A DNA stretch of 7,601 nt, from assembly GCA_022736495.1 (NCBI GenBank), contig DZCR01000150.1, positions 1 to 7,601 of the forward strand, read 5' to 3'. The stretch's first letter is position 1. Each line of letters starts with the position of its first letter. The translations under genes were made by a program, and so were the position numbers. The notes below the pieces were generated by a model, which did not search any database, was not told where the DNA came from, and was given only the letters and a program-made list of their open reading frames with translations. Shown one piece after another: positions 6,933-7,601 of this stretch. The DNA is from Desulfobacca acetoxidans (GTDB lineage Bacteria; Desulfobacterota; Desulfobaccia; Desulfobaccales; 0-14-0-80-60-11).

Positions 6933-6967
6933 ATCAGTGGTATTAACTTAGGAAATTGGTTGCTGGA

Positions 6968-7601
6968 ATGAAAGAGAGCGTTTATACGACCATACGGGAA
7001 CGGATTCTTTACCTGGACTATAAACCGGGCACAATCCTGAACGAGAAAGTGCTGGCCGATGAATTCGAATTGAGCCGGTCCCCCATCAAGGATGTCCTCA
7101 ACCGCCTGGAATGGGAACAGCTCCTAAGGGTCCTTCCCCGGACTGGAAGCATGGTCACTGAAATCGAATTCAGCCGCATCATGAACGTCTACCAGGTCCG
7201 GTTTGAAATCGAAGATCTGGAAGCAGGTCTTGCCGAGGCCCGGATTTCTTCCCTGTACCGGAACAAAATCAAGGACCTGGACGACACCTGCAACGCTATC
7301 CTGGACACCAAGGATCCCAAGGCCCTGACCGGGATCGACGCCTCCCTGCGGGACATCATCCACGACGCCGCCGGTAACCCGGTCCTGGCCGATGTTTCCG
7401 ACAGGCTCTATTCCCAGACATTTCGCCTCTGGTTCAGTGTCCTGGCCAAAAGCGACTGGCTGGAAGAGGTGATGGCCGTCAAAAAGGAACTGGAAACCCT
7501 GGTCGAATATTTTTCCTCGGGCAGATCCAACGAGTTCGGGGCCATCCGGAGGGAGCAACTGGTCCGGCATTTCGAACGCCTGAGGACCAAATTCCTCGGC
7601 A
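6968..7601 (+). CDS. GntR-family (FadR/FCD-type) transcriptional regulator, 3' end outside window
   Basis: DNA-binding regulator; 211 codons are visible and the frame is open at the right edge. Residues 1-65 form the GntR winged helix: VYTTIRERILYLDYKPG, then LADEFELSRSPIKDVLNRLE containing the recognition helix, then a wing near RTGSMVTEI. From about residue 70 an all-helical FCD-type effector domain follows (YQVRFEIEDLEAGLAE, then DAAGNPVL at 133-140), closing near RHFERLR (200-206). The visible part is nearly full family length, so little is likely missing. FCD domains usually bind a metal through Asp and three His. Here Asp124 and His201 remain, but Arg128 and probably Leu175 stand where His is expected. 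The ATG lacks a strong ribosome site: AGGA ends 14 bases upstream. An in-frame TAA at 6944 limits upstream extension. Its divergent position and the shared palindromes suggest that it controls the racemase-liv operon and itself. Confidence 0.88.
   Translation, partial: MKESVYTTIRERILYLDYKPGTILNEKVLADEFELSRSPIKDVLNRLEWEQLLRVLPRTGSMVTEIEFSRIMNVYQVRFEIEDLEAGLAEARISSLYRNKIKDLDDTCNAILDTKDPKALTGIDASLRDIIHDAAGNPVLADVSDRLYSQTFRLWFSVLAKSDWLEEVMAVKKELETLVEYFSSGRSNEFGAIRREQLVRHFERLRTKFLG

Larger units (their letters stand above)
6636..6967. other. Divergent intergenic control region (332 bases)
   Basis: AT-rich region between the racemase-family operon and the GntR-type gene, with no credible coding frame. 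It holds three palindromic operator-like sites (6687-6699, 6710-6722, 6920-6932), candidate promoters for both directions, and a middle part (about 6740-6870) without a clear signal. That middle part contains only a near-direct repeat, AAAGCCCTG (6800-6808) and AAAGGCCCTG (6812-6821), and a 5-base inverted pair AGCCC/GGGCT (6802-6806, 6828-6832). I assign neither a function. Confidence 0.7.

Noticed and set aside
7124..7590. Minus-strand open frames near the right edge
   Set aside because: They are antisense to the GntR-type regulator, whose winged helix and effector domain are continuous on the plus strand.

Overview
The window holds a six-gene minus-strand transport operon, a divergent regulator at its head, and the end of a sensor kinase gene converging on its tail. 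The GC-rich coding sequence, the hybrid kinase with a GGIAHDFNN phosphoacceptor motif, and a high-affinity Liv-type ABC transporter fit an environmental proteobacterium, perhaps a Desulfobacterota (sulfate-reducer type). That assignment is an inference from gene style only; no marker gene is present.

Layout. At 1-1143 (+) lies the C-terminal part of a hybrid histidine kinase (HisKA, HATPase, receiver), cut by the left window edge. A hairpin at 1170-1203, with a T-rich tail on the minus strand, separates it from the convergent operon. Reading leftwards from 6635, the operon encodes an Asp/Glu/hydantoin-racemase-family enzyme, two HAAT-family membrane permeases (LivH- and LivM-like), two ATPases (LivG- and LivF-like), and last a secreted periplasmic binding protein (LivK-like). 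The genes overlap by 1 base or are separated by 25-66 bases, and the only convincing terminator lies after the last gene, so one transcript is likely. A 332-base AT-rich intergenic region (6636-6967) separates the operon from a plus-strand GntR-type regulator at 6968, which is cut by the right window edge.

How the parts fit. The binding protein would capture a small amphipathic compound (amino acid, amide or carboxylate), and LivHM with LivGF would import it. The two-cysteine racemase-fold enzyme would then invert or otherwise convert the cargo or a product of it. The intergenic region carries three copies of a palindromic element close to ATATCA-N-TGATAT, two in front of the racemase and one in front of the regulator. 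This suggests that the GntR protein controls both the operon and itself. The substrate cannot be read from sequence alone.

Most of the window is ordinary transport biology. The parts most worth a second look are the three-site operator set, the apparent loss of metal ligands in the regulator's sensing domain, and the pairing of a racemase-family enzyme with a complete Liv transporter. I saw no mobile element, CRISPR array, tRNA or rRNA.
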